Shown in pieces: positions 32,091-41,647 of a stretch of DNA of 64,000 nucleotides; position 1 is the stretch's first letter; each line of letters opens with the position of its first letter. The notes under the pieces are model-generated. The model was not told where the DNA came from, did no database searches, and saw nothing but the letters and a program-made list of their open reading frames with translations. The translations under genes were made by a program, and so were the position numbers. The DNA lies in the NCBI RefSeq assembly GCF_018885305.1, contig NZ_CP076544.1, positions 2,480,001 through 2,544,000 on the forward strand, read 5' to 3'. This DNA comes from Curtobacterium sp. L6-1. GTDB lineage: Bacteria > Actinomycetota > Actinomycetes > Actinomycetales > Microbacteriaceae.

Positions 32091-32539
32091 CGGTCGTCCG
32101 CACGCCGTTCGCCGGACCGGTCGTCGCACTCGCCGACGTGCCGGACCCGGTGTTCGCCGAGCAGCTCGTCGGCGCGGGGGTCGCACTCGACCCGTCCGGC
32201 ATCGACGGGACGGTCACCGCGGTGGCGCCGGTCGACGGCACCATCGTCAAGCTGCACCCGCACGCGTTCGCGATGCAGGGCGCCGCGGGCACCGACGTCC
32301 TCGTGCACGTCGGCATCGACACCGTGAAGCTCAAGGGCGAGGGGTTCTCCCTGCTCGCCGCCGAGGGCGACACCGTCAGCGCCGGGGACCCGATCGTGCG
32401 CTTCGACCCGGCGGCCATCACCGCGGCCGGCTACTCCCCCGTCGTACCCGTGGTCGTGCTCGGGTCGACGCCCGACTCGGTCCCGCAGGACGCCGTCGGC
32501 AGCACCGTCGCTGCCGGTGCTGCCCTGTTCGAGGTCTGA
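32087..32539 (+). CDS. PTS EIIA, glucose (crr) family
   Basis: 150 residues. The active-site His pair is His59 (LHPHAFAM) and His74 (VLVHVGIDTVKLKGEGF), 15 residues apart as in IIA-Glc. GTG overlaps the EIIB stop (GTGA). Accepts phosphate from HPr. General PTS proteins are not in this window. A hairpin terminator follows at 32570. Confidence 0.94.
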   Translation: MTVVRTPFAGPVVALADVPDPVFAEQLVGAGVALDPSGIDGTVTAVAPVDGTIVKLHPHAFAMQGAAGTDVLVHVGIDTVKLKGEGFSLLAAEGDTVSAGDPIVRFDPAAITAAGYSPVVPVVVLGSTPDSVPQDAVGSTVAAGAALFEV

Positions 32540-32569
32540 CCCACCCCGACCGAGCCGGCACTGCTCCCC

Positions 32570-32602
32570 GAGCGGGCGCTGCGACCGACGCGGCGCCCGC
32601 TC
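32570..32602. terminator. Hairpin terminator between IIA and the GntR gene
   Basis: Arms GAGCGGGCGC and complement (10 bp, extendable) around a 13-nt loop. It lies between two convergent genes and could serve both. Confidence 0.65.
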
Positions 32603-32676
32603 CGTTCGTCGGGAGCACCGTCGTGTCGGGAGCACCGTCGACGACGGGACGGACCCGCACGCGCCCCCGCAGCCGC

Positions 32677-33411
32677 TCAGGCGGTGAGCCGCGCCGCCGT
32701 GACCTCCATCTGCACCCGGTAGCGGTCCGACCGGTACCAGCTCCGGGCGTGCTCGACTGCACGGGTGCCGGAGTACGACACCCGGTCGAACTCGAGCAGC
32801 GGCGCTCCGGTCTTCGTGCCGAGCAGCGTCGCGATCTCGTCCACCGCCGGGTTCGCCGCGACCGTCTGCTGCGCGCGGTCGATCGGGCGCCCGTAGACCT
32901 CGGCCGCGATCGAGTACACCGACCCGGACAGGTCGTGGTCGAGCAACCCGGGGAAGACGTCGGCCGTCAGCCAGGCGTCGTCGACCGAGACCGGGGCGCC
33001 GTCCGCCATCCGCAGACGCTTGAGGTGGTACGCCGGCTCCCCCTCGGCGAGGTGCAGCGCGGCCACGGTGTCCTCGGGCGGGAGCCGCTCCTCGCGGACG
33101 AGCACGACCGTGGTGGGCACGTGGCCCATCGCGCGCATCTCCTCGGTGAACGAGGCCAGGTGCAGCGTCGACTGCATCGGACGGTTGGCGACGAAGGTGC
33201 CCTTGCCGCGGACGCGCTCGAGGTGCCCCTCGTTGACGAGCTGGCCGAGGGCCTCCCGGACGGTGATGCGCGAGACGCCGTACTCGGCGATGAGCTGCCG
33301 CTCCGACGGGATGGCCGCGCCCGGGGCGAGCCGGGTCGTGATGAGGTCGAGCAGGATCCGCCGCAGCTGCTGGTGCTTCGGTTCAGCACCCTCGGTGATG
33401 CGGCTCGGCAA
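32677..33411 (-). CDS. GntR/HutC regulator, DasR/NagR-like
   Basis: 244 residues. The winged helix is HQQLRRILLDLITTRLAPGAAIPSERQLIAEYGVSRITVREALGQLVNEGHLERVRGKGTFVA (about 13-75), followed by a UTRA ligand domain (about 95-238, with PVSVDDAWLTADVFPGLL and RAVEHARSWYRSDRYRV). In relatives GlcNAc-6-P or GlcN-6-P releases the repressor. The start is TTG at 33411, with GAGGAG at the right distance. Operators like those of DasR lie in the PTS promoter and 32 bp upstream of this gene, suggesting control of uptake plus autoregulation. Confidence 0.88.
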   Translation of the reverse strand: MPSRITEGAEPKHQQLRRILLDLITTRLAPGAAIPSERQLIAEYGVSRITVREALGQLVNEGHLERVRGKGTFVANRPMQSTLHLASFTEEMRAMGHVPTTVVLVREERLPPEDTVAALHLAEGEPAYHLKRLRMADGAPVSVDDAWLTADVFPGLLDHDLSGSVYSIAAEVYGRPIDRAQQTVAANPAVDEIATLLGTKTGAPLLEFDRVSYSGTRAVEHARSWYRSDRYRVQMEVTAARLTA

Positions 33412-33442
33412 ACGGACTCCTCGTGCTGCGGCGGCGGTCCTG

Positions 33443-33458
33443 TGTGGACATGACCAGT
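33443..33458. promoter_or_regulatory. DasR-like operator upstream of the GntR gene
   Basis: TGTGGACATGACCAGT, on the minus strand ACTGGTCATGTCCACA, shares ACTGGTCATG with the PTS operator. Confidence 0.6.
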
Positions 33459-33522
33459 CCTGTCACAGTACCGTCCGACACCGTCGCGACCAACGGATGT
33501 CGGTCGTCGCGGCGCCCGGCCC

Positions 33523-34098
33523 TCAGCTGTTGGCGACGAGCCAGTCGCGCTGCGCGTCCGCGAGCGCCCGGTCGCTCCAGACCTGGCACGCGGCCCCGTC
33601 CGGACCGGCAGCGCTCGACGGCCCCTGCCACACCTGGGTCAGCCCGACGCGGGCGAGCACCCGTGCCGAGGCGGGGTTGTTCACCAGCACGCGTGCCGTC
33701 ACCGGCAGCTCGGGGTGCACGTCACGAGCGGCGTCGACGGCGGCGCGGGCCAGCTCGGTCGCGTACCCGTGCCCGTGGTGCTCCGGCGCGAAGCGGTACC
33801 CGAGGTTCCAGACGCCGCCCGCGGTGCGGTCGACCCCGCCGAGGCCGAGGAACGCGCCGGACGCCGCCGAGCGGGCGACCCACGAGCCCAGCCCGTACCG
33901 CACCCGGCCGCCGATCTTCCGCTGCACGAGGTCCTGCGTCTCCGCCCGCGAGACGTGGCGTCCGGCGGGCAGGTGCGTCCACGTGCGGGCGTCGGAGAAC
34001 AGCTCGTGCACGGCGTCGATGTCCGCGGGCGTCACGGGGGTGAGCACCAGGCGACCCGTCCGGATCTCCTGCTGCGGGACGAGCAGCTGGTGGACCAT
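33523..34098 (-). CDS. GNAT family N-acetyltransferase
   Basis: 191 residues. IRTGRLVLTPVTPADIDAVHELFSD opens the domain, as in RimJ/RimL-like enzymes. GVWNLGYRFAPEHHGHGYATELARAAVDAA contains the acetyl-CoA loop, and VLVNNPASARVLARVGL is the closing helix. About 30 extra residues at the C-terminus. Substrate unknown. GATGAT lies 6 nt before the ATG. Confidence 0.88.
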   Translation of the reverse strand: MVHQLLVPQQEIRTGRLVLTPVTPADIDAVHELFSDARTWTHLPAGRHVSRAETQDLVQRKIGGRVRYGLGSWVARSAASGAFLGLGGVDRTAGGVWNLGYRFAPEHHGHGYATELARAAVDAARDVHPELPVTARVLVNNPASARVLARVGLTQVWQGPSSAAGPDGAACQVWSDRALADAQRDWLVANS

Positions 34099-34104
34099 GT
34101 CCCG

Positions 34105-34110
34105 ATCATC
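34105..34110 (-). promoter_or_regulatory. Possible -10 box GATGAT of the acetyltransferase gene
   Basis: Minus-strand GATGAT lies 6 nt before the ATG at 34098. It is a weaker match than the TANNNT boxes elsewhere. Confidence 0.3.
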
Positions 34111-34137
34111 CCCCGCGCCGCCGACATCGGTGTGAAC

Positions 34138-34185
34138 GGCACACCACGAGTGCGTGTGCCGGTCCGGATCGCGCGGACGGACCGG
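34138..34185. terminator. Two adjoining hairpins after the 2-oxoacid dehydrogenase operon
   Basis: Arms GGCACAC/GTGTGCC (34138-34160) and CCGGTCCG/CGGACCGG (34159-34185) overlap by two bases, so only one can form fully at a time. They end 12 bp before the E2 stop codon. Confidence 0.5.
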
Positions 34186-34197
34186 CGGCGGCGCCGC

Positions 34198-35799
34198 TCA
34201 GTCGAGCAGCAGCGCCGGCTCCTCAATGACCGAGGCGACGTCGTGCACGAAGCGCGATGCCACGTCGCCGTCCACGACACGGTGGTCGAAGGAGGCGCCG
34301 ATCGTGGTCACCATGCGGCTGCGGACGTCCCCGTCGACGACCCACGGCTTCGGCTTGATCGTGCCCATGGCGACGATCGCGACCTCGCCCGGGTTGAGGA
34401 TCGGGGTCCCGGTGTCCATGCCGAACACGCCGATGTTCGTGATCGTGATCGTGCCGTCCGCCATCTGCGCCGGGCTGGTCTTGCCGTCTCGGGCGGTGAG
34501 GGTCATCTCCTCGAGGGCCTTCGCGAGCTCGAGGAGCGACATGTCCTGCGCGTCCTTGATGTTCGGCACGAGGAGCCCGCGCGGGGTGGCCGCGGCGAAG
34601 CCGAGGTTCACGAAGTGGTGGACGATGATCTCGCGGTCGGTCCACGACGAGTTCACCGAGCGGTTGCGGCGCACGGCCCAGATCACGGCCTTCGCCATGA
34701 TGAGCAGCGGCGAGACCTTGACGCCGGCGAACGTCGGGGAGTCCTTGAGGCGCTTGACGAACTCCATCGTGCGGGTCGCGTCCACGTCGACGAACAGCGA
34801 GACGTGCGGCGCGGTGAACGCCGAGGTCGTCATGGCGGTCGCGATGGCCTTGCGGACGCCCTTGACCGGGATGGTCTCCTGGCGGACGCCGCCCCACTCC
34901 GGGGTCTCGATGTTGCGGAACACGCTCGCCTGCTTGGCGTGCCGGATGACGTCGTCGCGCGTGACCTCGCCGGCCAGTCCGGTGGCGACGACCGTGGTCA
35001 GGTCGACGTCCAGGTCCTTCGCGAGCTTGCGGATGGGCGGCTTCGCCATCACCTGCAGCGCCGAGGCGCTCGGCATCGAGGGACGCGCGGGACGACGGCC
35101 CTGCGCGGCCACGGCGTCGGCGGTGGTGGCCTCACCGTCGTCGGTCACCAGGTCGAGGTCGGCCTCCCGACTGGAGGCGCGGCTCGCCTCGGCCGCGACC
35201 GCCGCGGCCCGGCGGGCGCCCGGCTTGCGACGGGACGGTGCGGAAGTGGCGGAGCCGTAGCCGACTAGGACGGCGCCGGAGCCCTCGTCCGTGCCGACCA
35301 CAGCGGCGTCGACCGCGACCTGCGCGGGTGCCGGTGTTGCGGCCGGAGCCGGAACAGCGGGAGCGGCGGCGGGTGCGGGGACGGCAGCGGCCTGAGCCGG
35401 AACAGCCGGGGCCGGAGCAGCGGGGGCAGGCGCGGCGGGGGCCGGAGCGGCCGCGGCCGACGTGGGAGCCGGTGCGGGGGCAGCCGGAGCCGGGGCCTGC
35501 GCGACGGGAGCGGCGTCGGCGACGGGTGCCGGGCCTCCCGGCTGGTCGACGGCAGCGGCGTCGGACTCGACGCGGATGATCGGCTTGCCGACCTCGACCG
35601 TGTCGCCCTCGGCGACGAGCAGTCCGGTCACGGTGCCGGAGAACGGCGACGGCAGCTCGACGAGGGACTTCGCGGTCTCGATCTCGACGAGCACCTGGTC
35701 CACGGTGATCTCGTCGCCGGGGGCGACGCGCCACTGGACGATCTCGGCCTCGGTCAGGCCCTCCCCCACGTCGGGCAGGGGGAATTCGGCGACGGCCAC
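34198..35799 (-). CDS. bkdC: 2-oxoacid dehydrogenase E2 (dihydrolipoyl acyltransferase)
   Basis: 533 residues. Lipoyl domain 1-78 with the lipoylated Lys in [16 protein letters not shown] (about residue 44). A long Ala/Pro linker (about 85-165) follows. The peripheral subunit-binding domain is at about 230-270 ([17 protein letters not shown]...[12 protein letters not shown]). The catalytic domain ends with [19 protein letters not shown], carrying the active-site His and Asp. One lipoyl domain only. It is the last gene of the E1a-E1b-E2 operon. The acyl group could be branched-chain or acetyl; no E3 gene is present here. Confidence 0.93.
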   Translation of the reverse strand: MAVAEFPLPDVGEGLTEAEIVQWRVAPGDEITVDQVLVEIETAKSLVELPSPFSGTVTGLLVAEGDTVEVGKPIIRVESDAAAVDQPGGPAPVADAAPVAQAPAPAAPAPAPTSAAAAPAPAAPAPAAPAPAVPAQAAAVPAPAAAPAVPAPAATPAPAQVAVDAAVVGTDEGSGAVLVGYGSATSAPSRRKPGARRAAAVAAEASRASSREADLDLVTDDGEATTADAVAAQGRRPARPSMPSASALQVMAKPPIRKLAKDLDVDLTTVVATGLAGEVTRDDVIRHAKQASVFRNIETPEWGGVRQETIPVKGVRKAIATAMTTSAFTAPHVSLFVDVDATRTMEFVKRLKDSPTFAGVKVSPLLIMAKAVIWAVRRNRSVNSSWTDREIIVHHFVNLGFAAATPRGLLVPNIKDAQDMSLLELAKALEEMTLTARDGKTSPAQMADGTITITNIGVFGMDTGTPILNPGEVAIVAMGTIKPKPWVVDGDVRSRMVTTIGASFDHRVVDGDVASRFVHDVASVIEEPALLLD

Positions 35800-35842
35800 G
35801 TCGGCTCCTTCGGAGGGTTCGTTCGTGCGGGGAGGATGCGGG

Positions 35843-36892
35843 TCAGTAGGCGAGGGCGCGGTCGACGGCCTCGAGGACGCGGTCGGCGTCCGGCAGGTGG
35901 AAGTGCTCGAGCTTCGACTGGGGGAACGGGATGTCGAACCCGGAGACCCGCAGCGGCGGCGCCTGCAGCGTGTAGAACGCCCGCTCGGCGACGGTCGCGG
36001 CGATCTCGCTGCCGACGCTGATGAAGCCGGAGTCCTCCTGCGCGACGACCAGACGGCCGGTCTTGCGCACCGAGGCGAGCAGCGGCTCCCAGTCGATCGG
36101 CGAGATCGAGCGCAGGTCGACGACCTCGCAGCTCGTGCCCTCTGCCTCGGCGATGTCCGCCGCCTGCATGAGGGTCGCGACCATCGCGCCGTGTCCGACG
36201 AGGGTGACCTCGGTGCCGGTGCGGGCGACGCGCGTCGTGTGCATCGGGACGTGCCCGTCGACCAGGTCGACCTGGCCCTTCGGCCAGTAGCGCGACTTCG
36301 GCTCGAAGAACACGACCGGGTCCTTCGACGCGATCGCCTCCTGGATCATCCAGTACGCGTCGTTCGGGGTGCTCGGGCTGACGACGCGCAAGCCCGGGGT
36401 GTGCGCGAAGTACGCCTCCGGGCTCTCCTGGTGGTGCTCGATGGCACCGATGTGGCCGCCGTAGGGGATGCGGATGACGATCGGCAGCGACATGTGCGCC
36501 GGCAGCCGGTTCGCCATCTTCGCCAGCTGCGAGGTGATCTGGTTGAACGCCGGCCAGACGAAGCCGTCGAACTGGATCTCGATCACGGGACGGTAGCCGC
36601 GCAGGGCCAGGCCGATCGCGGTCCCGACGATGCCGGACTCCGCGAGCGGGGTGTCCCGCACGCGGTCGGCGCCGAAGCGGTCCTGCAGGCCCTCGGTGAT
36701 GCGGAAGACGCCGCCGAGGCGGCCGATGTCCTCGCCCATCAGCAGGACCTTGTCGTCCGCCTCCATGGCCTTGGCCAGGCCGGCGTTGAGCGCCTTGGCC
36801 ATCGGCAGGGTCGGAGTCGGGTCCTCGGGGACCTCGCCGGCGCCGGGGTGCGCGCGCAGCGTGTAGTCGAAGAGCTGCTCGGTGGTGCTCAT
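35843..36892 (-). CDS. bkdB: 2-oxoacid dehydrogenase E1 beta subunit
   Basis: 349 residues, transketolase-like pyrimidine-binding plus C-terminal domains. MALNAGL-type start [46 protein letters not shown] (about 29-75), then [48 protein letters not shown], and [30 protein letters not shown] with the HHQxS signature. It forms the thiamine-diphosphate site with E1 alpha. The ATG overlaps the E1 alpha stop by four bases. Confidence 0.94.
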   Translation of the reverse strand: MSTTEQLFDYTLRAHPGAGEVPEDPTPTLPMAKALNAGLAKAMEADDKVLLMGEDIGRLGGVFRITEGLQDRFGADRVRDTPLAESGIVGTAIGLALRGYRPVIEIQFDGFVWPAFNQITSQLAKMANRLPAHMSLPIVIRIPYGGHIGAIEHHQESPEAYFAHTPGLRVVSPSTPNDAYWMIQEAIASKDPVVFFEPKSRYWPKGQVDLVDGHVPMHTTRVARTGTEVTLVGHGAMVATLMQAADIAEAEGTSCEVVDLRSISPIDWEPLLASVRKTGRLVVAQEDSGFISVGSEIAATVAERAFYTLQAPPLRVSGFDIPFPQSKLEHFHLPDADRVLEAVDRALAY

Positions 36893-38025
36893 GCGTGGGC
36901 TCCTGCGTCCTGGCCGGCCTCGTAGTCGCGGAGCCATGCGCGCTGCTCGTCGATGCGCGGGTGCGGCTCGCGGTACACGTGGTCGAACATGGCCTCCATC
37001 GGCGGGTCCTGGAGGGCGTTCGTGCGGGTGCGGATGTCGGCGGCGATCTGCTCGCCCTCGGCGTCGAACGTGGCGAACTGCGCGTCGGTCGCCCCGCGGC
37101 TGCGCAGGTACGCCTCGGACCGGGTGATCGGGTCGCGGGCGACCCACCCGGCGAGCTCGTCGTCCCCGCGGTACCGGGTCGGGTCGTCGGAGCTCGTGTG
37201 CGCGCCGATGCGGTAGGTGTCCGCCTCGACGAAGGCCGGGCCCTGGCCGCTGCGCGCGTGCTCGGTGGCGAGCGCGCTGGCGGCGTACGAGGCCAGGACG
37301 TCGTTGCCGTCGACGCGGATGCTCGGGATGCCGAAGCCGCGGGGGCGGTCGACGAGCGGGGTCGGTGACTGCACGGACACCGGGACCGAGATCGCCCAGT
37401 GGTTGTTCTGCAGGAAGAAGACGACCGGGGCGGTGTGCGAGGCGGCGAACACGTACGCCTCGTTCACGTCGCCCTGGCTGGTCGCGCCGTCGCCGAAGTA
37501 GACGATCGAGCACTCGTCGACGTCCGGGTCACCGGTGCCGACGACGCCGTCCAGCGCCTGGCCCATCGCGTAGCCGGTCGCGTGCAGGGTCTGCGCCCCG
37601 ATGACGAGCGTGTAGATGTGCGTGTTGCCGCGCTCGTCCGGGTCCCAGTTGCCGTGCGCCTGGCCGCGGAACAGCGAGACGATCTCCATCGGCTGCACAC
37701 CGCGCTGCAGGACGACGGCGTGCTCGCGGTACGAGGGGAAGACGTGGTCCTGCGGGCGGAGCGCGAAGGCCGAACCGACCTGCGCGGCCTCCTGCCCGTG
37801 GCTCGGCGCCCAGAGTCCGAGCTGACCGGTGCGCTGCAGGTTCGCGGCGGCGTGGTCGAAGCGTCGGGTGAGCACCATCTGGCGGTGCATGGCGAGCAGG
37901 GTCTCGTCGGGGAGGGACTGTGCGACGGCGGCGAGTTCGGCGTTCTCGTCGGTCTCCACGAACCGGCCCTCGGGATCGAGGAGCTGGACGGGGGTCGTCG
38001 CAGGAGCCGCGGCGCGGAACAACAT
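36889..38025 (-). CDS. bkdA: 2-oxoacid dehydrogenase E1 alpha subunit
   Basis: 378 residues. The thiamine-diphosphate motif is GDGATSQGDVNEAYVFAASHTAPVVFFLQNN (about 176-206, GDG...NN). SHGQEAAQVGSAFALRPQDHVFPSYREHAVVLQRG and YRIGAHTSSDDPTRYR match E1 alpha of the branched-chain type. It decarboxylates the 2-oxo acid and reduces lipoyl-E2. First gene of the operon. TACGCT lies 7 nt before the ATG, within the last codons of hisC, so the operon has its own leaderless-type promoter. Confidence 0.93.
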   Translation of the reverse strand: MLFRAAAPATTPVQLLDPEGRFVETDENAELAAVAQSLPDETLLAMHRQMVLTRRFDHAAANLQRTGQLGLWAPSHGQEAAQVGSAFALRPQDHVFPSYREHAVVLQRGVQPMEIVSLFRGQAHGNWDPDERGNTHIYTLVIGAQTLHATGYAMGQALDGVVGTGDPDVDECSIVYFGDGATSQGDVNEAYVFAASHTAPVVFFLQNNHWAISVPVSVQSPTPLVDRPRGFGIPSIRVDGNDVLASYAASALATEHARSGQGPAFVEADTYRIGAHTSSDDPTRYRGDDELAGWVARDPITRSEAYLRSRGATDAQFATFDAEGEQIAADIRTRTNALQDPPMEAMFDHVYREPHPRIDEQRAWLRDYEAGQDAGAHA

Positions 38026-38030
38026 GTCGG

Positions 38031-39128
38031 TCAGCGTACCGGCCGCTCAGAGGCCGCCGTTGTGAGACGTCCCACAACGGCACCCGTGGTTTCGAGGAGC
38101 TTTGCGACAGCCTCGTGCTCGCCGATCGAGATGCGGATGCCTTCCGGGGCGAAGGCCCGGACGATGAGTCCGGCACGCTCGAGCGCCTCGGCGACGACCG
38201 CGGTGTGCTCGCCGGTCGGCAGCCACACGAAGTTGCCCTGCGCGACGGGCACGTCCCACCCCTGCTCGAGCAGCCCCGCGCGGATCTCGTCGCGGCGCGC
38301 GGCGAGTTCGGCGACCCGTTCGAGCAGTTCGCCCTCGCGCTCGAGGCTGGCCAGCGCGGCCGCCTGTCCCTGCGCCGTGACGGACAGCGGGATGGCGCAG
38401 GCGCGCACGGCGTCGAGGACGTATGCCGGTCCGAGCGCGTACCCGACGCGGAGGCCCGCCAGCCCGTACGCCTTCGAGAAGGTCCGGAGCACGACGAGGT
38501 TGGGGTACCGCTCGAGGAGCGCCGGCCCACGGACCGCGTCGTCGTCGGTCACGAACTCCGCGTAGGCCTCGTCGAGCACGACGAGCACCGAGGTCGGCAC
38601 CTGCGCCATGAAGGACGCGAACTCGGCTCCGGTCACGATCGGGCCGGTGGGGTTGTTCGGGGTGCACACGACCACCATGCGCGTCCGCTCGGTGACGGCG
38701 GCGGCCATCGCGTCCAGGTCGTGCCCGCCGTCGGGGCGGTTCGCAACCTGCACGCTCGTGGCGCCGGCCACCGTGACGACACCCGGGTACGCCTCGAACG
38801 AGCGCCAGGCGTACACGACCTCGTCGCCGGGGCCCGACGTGGCCTTCGCGAGCTCGTGCAGGATCGCGACGCTGCCGGGGGCGACGTGCACCTGGTCGAC
38901 GGTGGTGCCGAACCGGTTCGCCAGGACGGCCCGCACGGCGAGCGCGGTGGCGTCCGGGTAGCGGTTGTACGCGGTCTGCGCCTGCACCGCCTCGACCACG
39001 CCGGGCAGCGGCGGGAACGGGTTCTCGTTGCTCGAGAGCTTGAGGGCGTCCGGGGCCGCCTGTCGTCCCTGCTTGTAGGGCGGCAGGACCGCGATCTCGG
39101 GTCGGATGTGCACGGGCGCGTCGGTCAC
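38031..39128 (-). CDS. hisC: Histidinol-phosphate/aromatic amino acid aminotransferase
   Basis: 365 residues, PLP fold type [34 protein letters not shown] at the start, [13 protein letters not shown] (substrate/PLP contact), LDEAYAEF with the PLP Asp, and [17 protein letters not shown] with the Schiff-base Lys are present. The sequence could be the HisC or the closely related Pat (phenylalanine/aromatic) enzyme of actinobacteria; the isolated position, away from other his genes, leans toward Pat. GTG start with TACGCT 6 nt upstream. Confidence 0.85.
   Translation of the reverse strand: MTDAPVHIRPEIAVLPPYKQGRQAAPDALKLSSNENPFPPLPGVVEAVQAQTAYNRYPDATALAVRAVLANRFGTTVDQVHVAPGSVAILHELAKATSGPGDEVVYAWRSFEAYPGVVTVAGATSVQVANRPDGGHDLDAMAAAVTERTRMVVVCTPNNPTGPIVTGAEFASFMAQVPTSVLVVLDEAYAEFVTDDDAVRGPALLERYPNLVVLRTFSKAYGLAGLRVGYALGPAYVLDAVRACAIPLSVTAQGQAAALASLEREGELLERVAELAARRDEIRAGLLEQGWDVPVAQGNFVWLPTGEHTAVVAEALERAGLIVRAFAPEGIRISIGEHEAVAKLLETTGAVVGRLTTAASERPVR
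38033..38038 (-). promoter_or_regulatory. -10 box TACGCT of the bkd operon
   Basis: Minus-strand TACGCT lies 7 nt before the ATG at 38025, inside the 3' end of hisC. Confidence 0.5.
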
Positions 39129-39134
39129 CGCCTC

Positions 39135-39140
39135 AGCGTA
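39135..39140 (-). promoter_or_regulatory. -10 box TACGCT of hisC
   Basis: Minus-strand TACGCT lies 6 nt before the GTG at 39128; the same hexamer is used for the bkd operon. Confidence 0.5.
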
Positions 39141-39169
39141 CCGGGAGGCGCGCGGGCATCATGGGACCC

Positions 39170-39571
39170 ATGCGCTTCCTCGTCCGGCTCATCGTCAACG
39201 CCGTCGCCCTGTGGCTCACCACGCTCCTCGTCACCGGGGTGTCCGTCGACGCCTTCGGGGACGACGGCCCCGTCGAGACGGTCCTGACCTACCTGCTCGT
39301 CGCGCTCGTCTTCGGCATCGTGAACGCCGTGATCGGCACGCTCATCCGGATCGTGGCGTTCCCCCTGTACGTCCTGACGCTCGGGCTCATCTCGTTCGTC
39401 GTGAACGGGGTCCTGCTCCTCATCGTCGCGGGGATCTCGACGGGGCTCGGCTTCGGGCTCCAGGTGGAGTCGTTCGGCTGGGGCATCGTCGGTGCCTTCG
39501 TGCTGGCGGTGTTCGCCTGGCTGGTCGGGCTCGTCGCCCGTCCGGTGCTCGGCGGCCGCGGTCGCGCCTGA
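39170..39571 (+). CDS. YvlD/phage holin family 4 membrane protein
   Basis: 133 residues, four membrane segments. MRFLVRLIVNAVALWLTTLLVTGVSV, then TYLLVALVFGIVNAVIGTLIRIVAFPLYVLTLGLISFVVNGVLLLIVAGI is the YvlD signature (FGxxNAxxxPxL-like turn). Physiological role is unclear; relatives are often stress-linked. An ATG at 39161 is also in frame, but the conserved part begins at 39170. It precedes the phosphatase gene. Confidence 0.85.
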   Translation: MRFLVRLIVNAVALWLTTLLVTGVSVDAFGDDGPVETVLTYLLVALVFGIVNAVIGTLIRIVAFPLYVLTLGLISFVVNGVLLLIVAGISTGLGFGLQVESFGWGIVGAFVLAVFAWLVGLVARPVLGGRGRA

Positions 39572-39616
39572 CGGACGGGCATCGCGTCGGCCACCCTCCT
39601 GCGCCATGATGTGCAC

Positions 39617-40135
39617 ATGACCATGGACGCCGGGGCCCCGTCGCCCTTCCGTGTCTCCTTCGTCTGCAGCGGCAACATCTGCCGGTCCCCGATGGCCGCG
39701 ATCGTCTTCGCGCAGACCGCCGCCGACGCCGGCATGGCCGACCGCTTCGTCGTCGAGTCCGCCGGCACCGGGGACTGGCACGTCGGGGAACCCGCCGACG
39801 AGCGGACGATCGCAGCGCTCGCGGCGCGCGGATACGATGGCAGCAGGCATCGCGCCCGTCAGTTCGACCCGGACCGGTTCCCGGACCTCGACCTGGTGGT
39901 CGCACTCGACCGCTCCCACGAACGCATCCTGCGCTCGTGGGCACCGACCATGGACGACGCCGCGAAGGTGACGCTCCTGCTGCGGTACGACGACGCCTGG
40001 CCTCAGCAGGCCGACGTGCCGGACCCGTACTACGCGGACCGACACGAGTTCGACCGGGTGCTCAGCACGGTCGAACGGGCCTGCCGGGCACTCTTCCACC
40101 AGCTCGAGCCGGCAGTCCGCCAGGGAGCCCCATGA
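39617..40135 (+). CDS. Low-molecular-weight protein-tyrosine phosphatase
   Basis: 172 residues. The CX5R loop is VCSGNICRSP (Cys17-Arg23) and the general-acid motif is DVPDPYYAD near residue 136. It dephosphorylates phosphotyrosine on cytosolic proteins, in actinobacteria often in surface polysaccharide control. The stop overlaps the purB start (ATGA), so the two are cotranslated. A GTG at 39611 is an alternative start two codons upstream. Confidence 0.93.
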   Translation: MTMDAGAPSPFRVSFVCSGNICRSPMAAIVFAQTAADAGMADRFVVESAGTGDWHVGEPADERTIAALAARGYDGSRHRARQFDPDRFPDLDLVVALDRSHERILRSWAPTMDDAAKVTLLLRYDDAWPQQADVPDPYYADRHEFDRVLSTVERACRALFHQLEPAVRQGAP

Positions 40136-41517
40136 CCCCCCTTCCCCCGCAGCCGATCAGCCCGCTCGACGGGCGCTACTACCCGATCGTGCACACGGTG
40201 GGCGAGCACCTGTCCGAGGCCGGCCTGAACCGCGCCCGGATCCGGGTCGAGGTCGAGTGGCTCGTGTTCCTCACGGACCACGCGATGTTCACCACGTCGC
40301 CGCTCTCCGTGGACGACAAGGCCGCGCTCCGTGCGATCGTCGACGACTTCGGTCAGGCGCAGATCGCGGAGCTCGCCGAGATCGAGGCGACCACCCGGCA
40401 CGACGTCAAGGCGGTGGAGTACTTCGTCCGCCGTCGCCTGAGCGACCTGGGCCTGGACTCGGTCGCCGAGCTCACCCACTTCGCCGCGACGAGCGAGGAC
40501 GTCAACAACCTCTCCTACGCGCTGACCGTGCGCGACGCCGTCGAGCACGTCTGGCTGCCGTCGGTGCGCGCGGTCGTGGAGCGCCTGCGGGAGATGGCCA
40601 CGAGCCTCCGCGCCGTGCCGATGCTCTCGCACACGCACGGGCAGCCGGCGACGCCGACCACGCTCGGCAAGGAGGTCGCGGTCGTCGTGTACCGCCTCGA
40701 GCGGATCCTGTCGCAGGTCGAGCGCGGCGAGTACCTCGGCAAGTTCTCCGGCGCGACCGGCACGTTCTCGGCGCACCTCGCGGCCGACCCCGAGGCCGAC
40801 TGGCCCGCGCTGTCGAAGGAGTTCGTCGAGGGCCTGGGCCTGACGTGGAACCCGCTGACGACGCAGATCGAGTCGCACGACTGGCAGGCCGAGCTGTACG
40901 ACCGGGTCCGCCACGCCAACCGCGTGCTGCACAACCTGGCGACCGACGTGTGGACGTACATCTCGATGGGGTACTTCACGCAGATCCCGGTCGCGGGTGC
41001 CACCGGGTCGTCGACGATGCCGCACAAGATCAACCCGATCCGCTTCGAGAACGCCGAGGCGAACCTCGAGATCTCGTCGGCGCTGTTCTCCACGCTGTCG
41101 GAGACCCTCGTCACGAGCCGCCTGCAGCGCGACCTCACCGACTCCACCACGCAGCGGAACATCGGCGTCGCGTTCGGGCACTCGCTGCTCGCGCTCGACA
41201 ACCTGCGCCGCGGCCTGGGCGAGATCGCGGTGAACGAGACGCGCCTGGCCGAGGACCTCGACGGCAACTGGGAGGTGCTCGCCGAGGCGATCCAGACGGT
41301 CATCCGCGCCGAGGTCACCGCCGGGCAGTCCGACATCGAGGACCCGTACGCGATGCTCAAGGACCTCACCCGCGGCAAACGGATCGGCCGCCAGGAGCTG
41401 GTCGACTTCGTGAACGGGCTCGACGTCTCCGACGCCGCCAAGGCCCGGCTGACGAACCTGACGCCCGCGACCTACACCGGGCTCGCGGACGAGCTGGTCG
41501 ACCACCTCGACGTCTAG
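40132..41517 (+). CDS. purB: Adenylosuccinate lyase
   Basis: 461 residues. It acts twice in purine synthesis, releasing fumarate from SAICAR and from adenylosuccinate. LSPLDGRY-type start ISPLDGRYYPIV, THFAATSEDVNNLSYAL, LSHTHGQPATPTTLGKE (catalytic His) and the signature loop GATGSSTMPHKINPIRFENAEANL (catalytic Ser) are present. Longer C-terminal helices match the E. coli-type branch (about 456 residues). The start overlaps the phosphatase gene by four bases. Confidence 0.97.
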   Translation: MTPLPPQPISPLDGRYYPIVHTVGEHLSEAGLNRARIRVEVEWLVFLTDHAMFTTSPLSVDDKAALRAIVDDFGQAQIAELAEIEATTRHDVKAVEYFVRRRLSDLGLDSVAELTHFAATSEDVNNLSYALTVRDAVEHVWLPSVRAVVERLREMATSLRAVPMLSHTHGQPATPTTLGKEVAVVVYRLERILSQVERGEYLGKFSGATGTFSAHLAADPEADWPALSKEFVEGLGLTWNPLTTQIESHDWQAELYDRVRHANRVLHNLATDVWTYISMGYFTQIPVAGATGSSTMPHKINPIRFENAEANLEISSALFSTLSETLVTSRLQRDLTDSTTQRNIGVAFGHSLLALDNLRRGLGEIAVNETRLAEDLDGNWEVLAEAIQTVIRAEVTAGQSDIEDPYAMLKDLTRGKRIGRQELVDFVNGLDVSDAAKARLTNLTPATYTGLADELVDHLDV

Positions 41518-41537
41518 CGCGTCGCGCACGACGCCCT

Positions 41538-41583
41538 ACGGGCGGTCCCCCGCAGCGGTCCTCCGCCGCGGGTGACCGCCCGT
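41538..41583. terminator. Hairpin terminator after purB
   Basis: Arms ACGGGCGGTC and complement with a further inner CCCGC/GCGGG pairing, 20 bp after purB. A second, weaker hairpin with the GGGAGGC word follows at about 41598-41640 near the convergent LysR gene. Confidence 0.65.
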
Positions 41584-41647
41584 CCCGCGTGCTGCGGGGT
41601 CCGGCCGCCGGGAGGCCCGTCCCCCGTCCGGTGCGGACGGGACCGGA

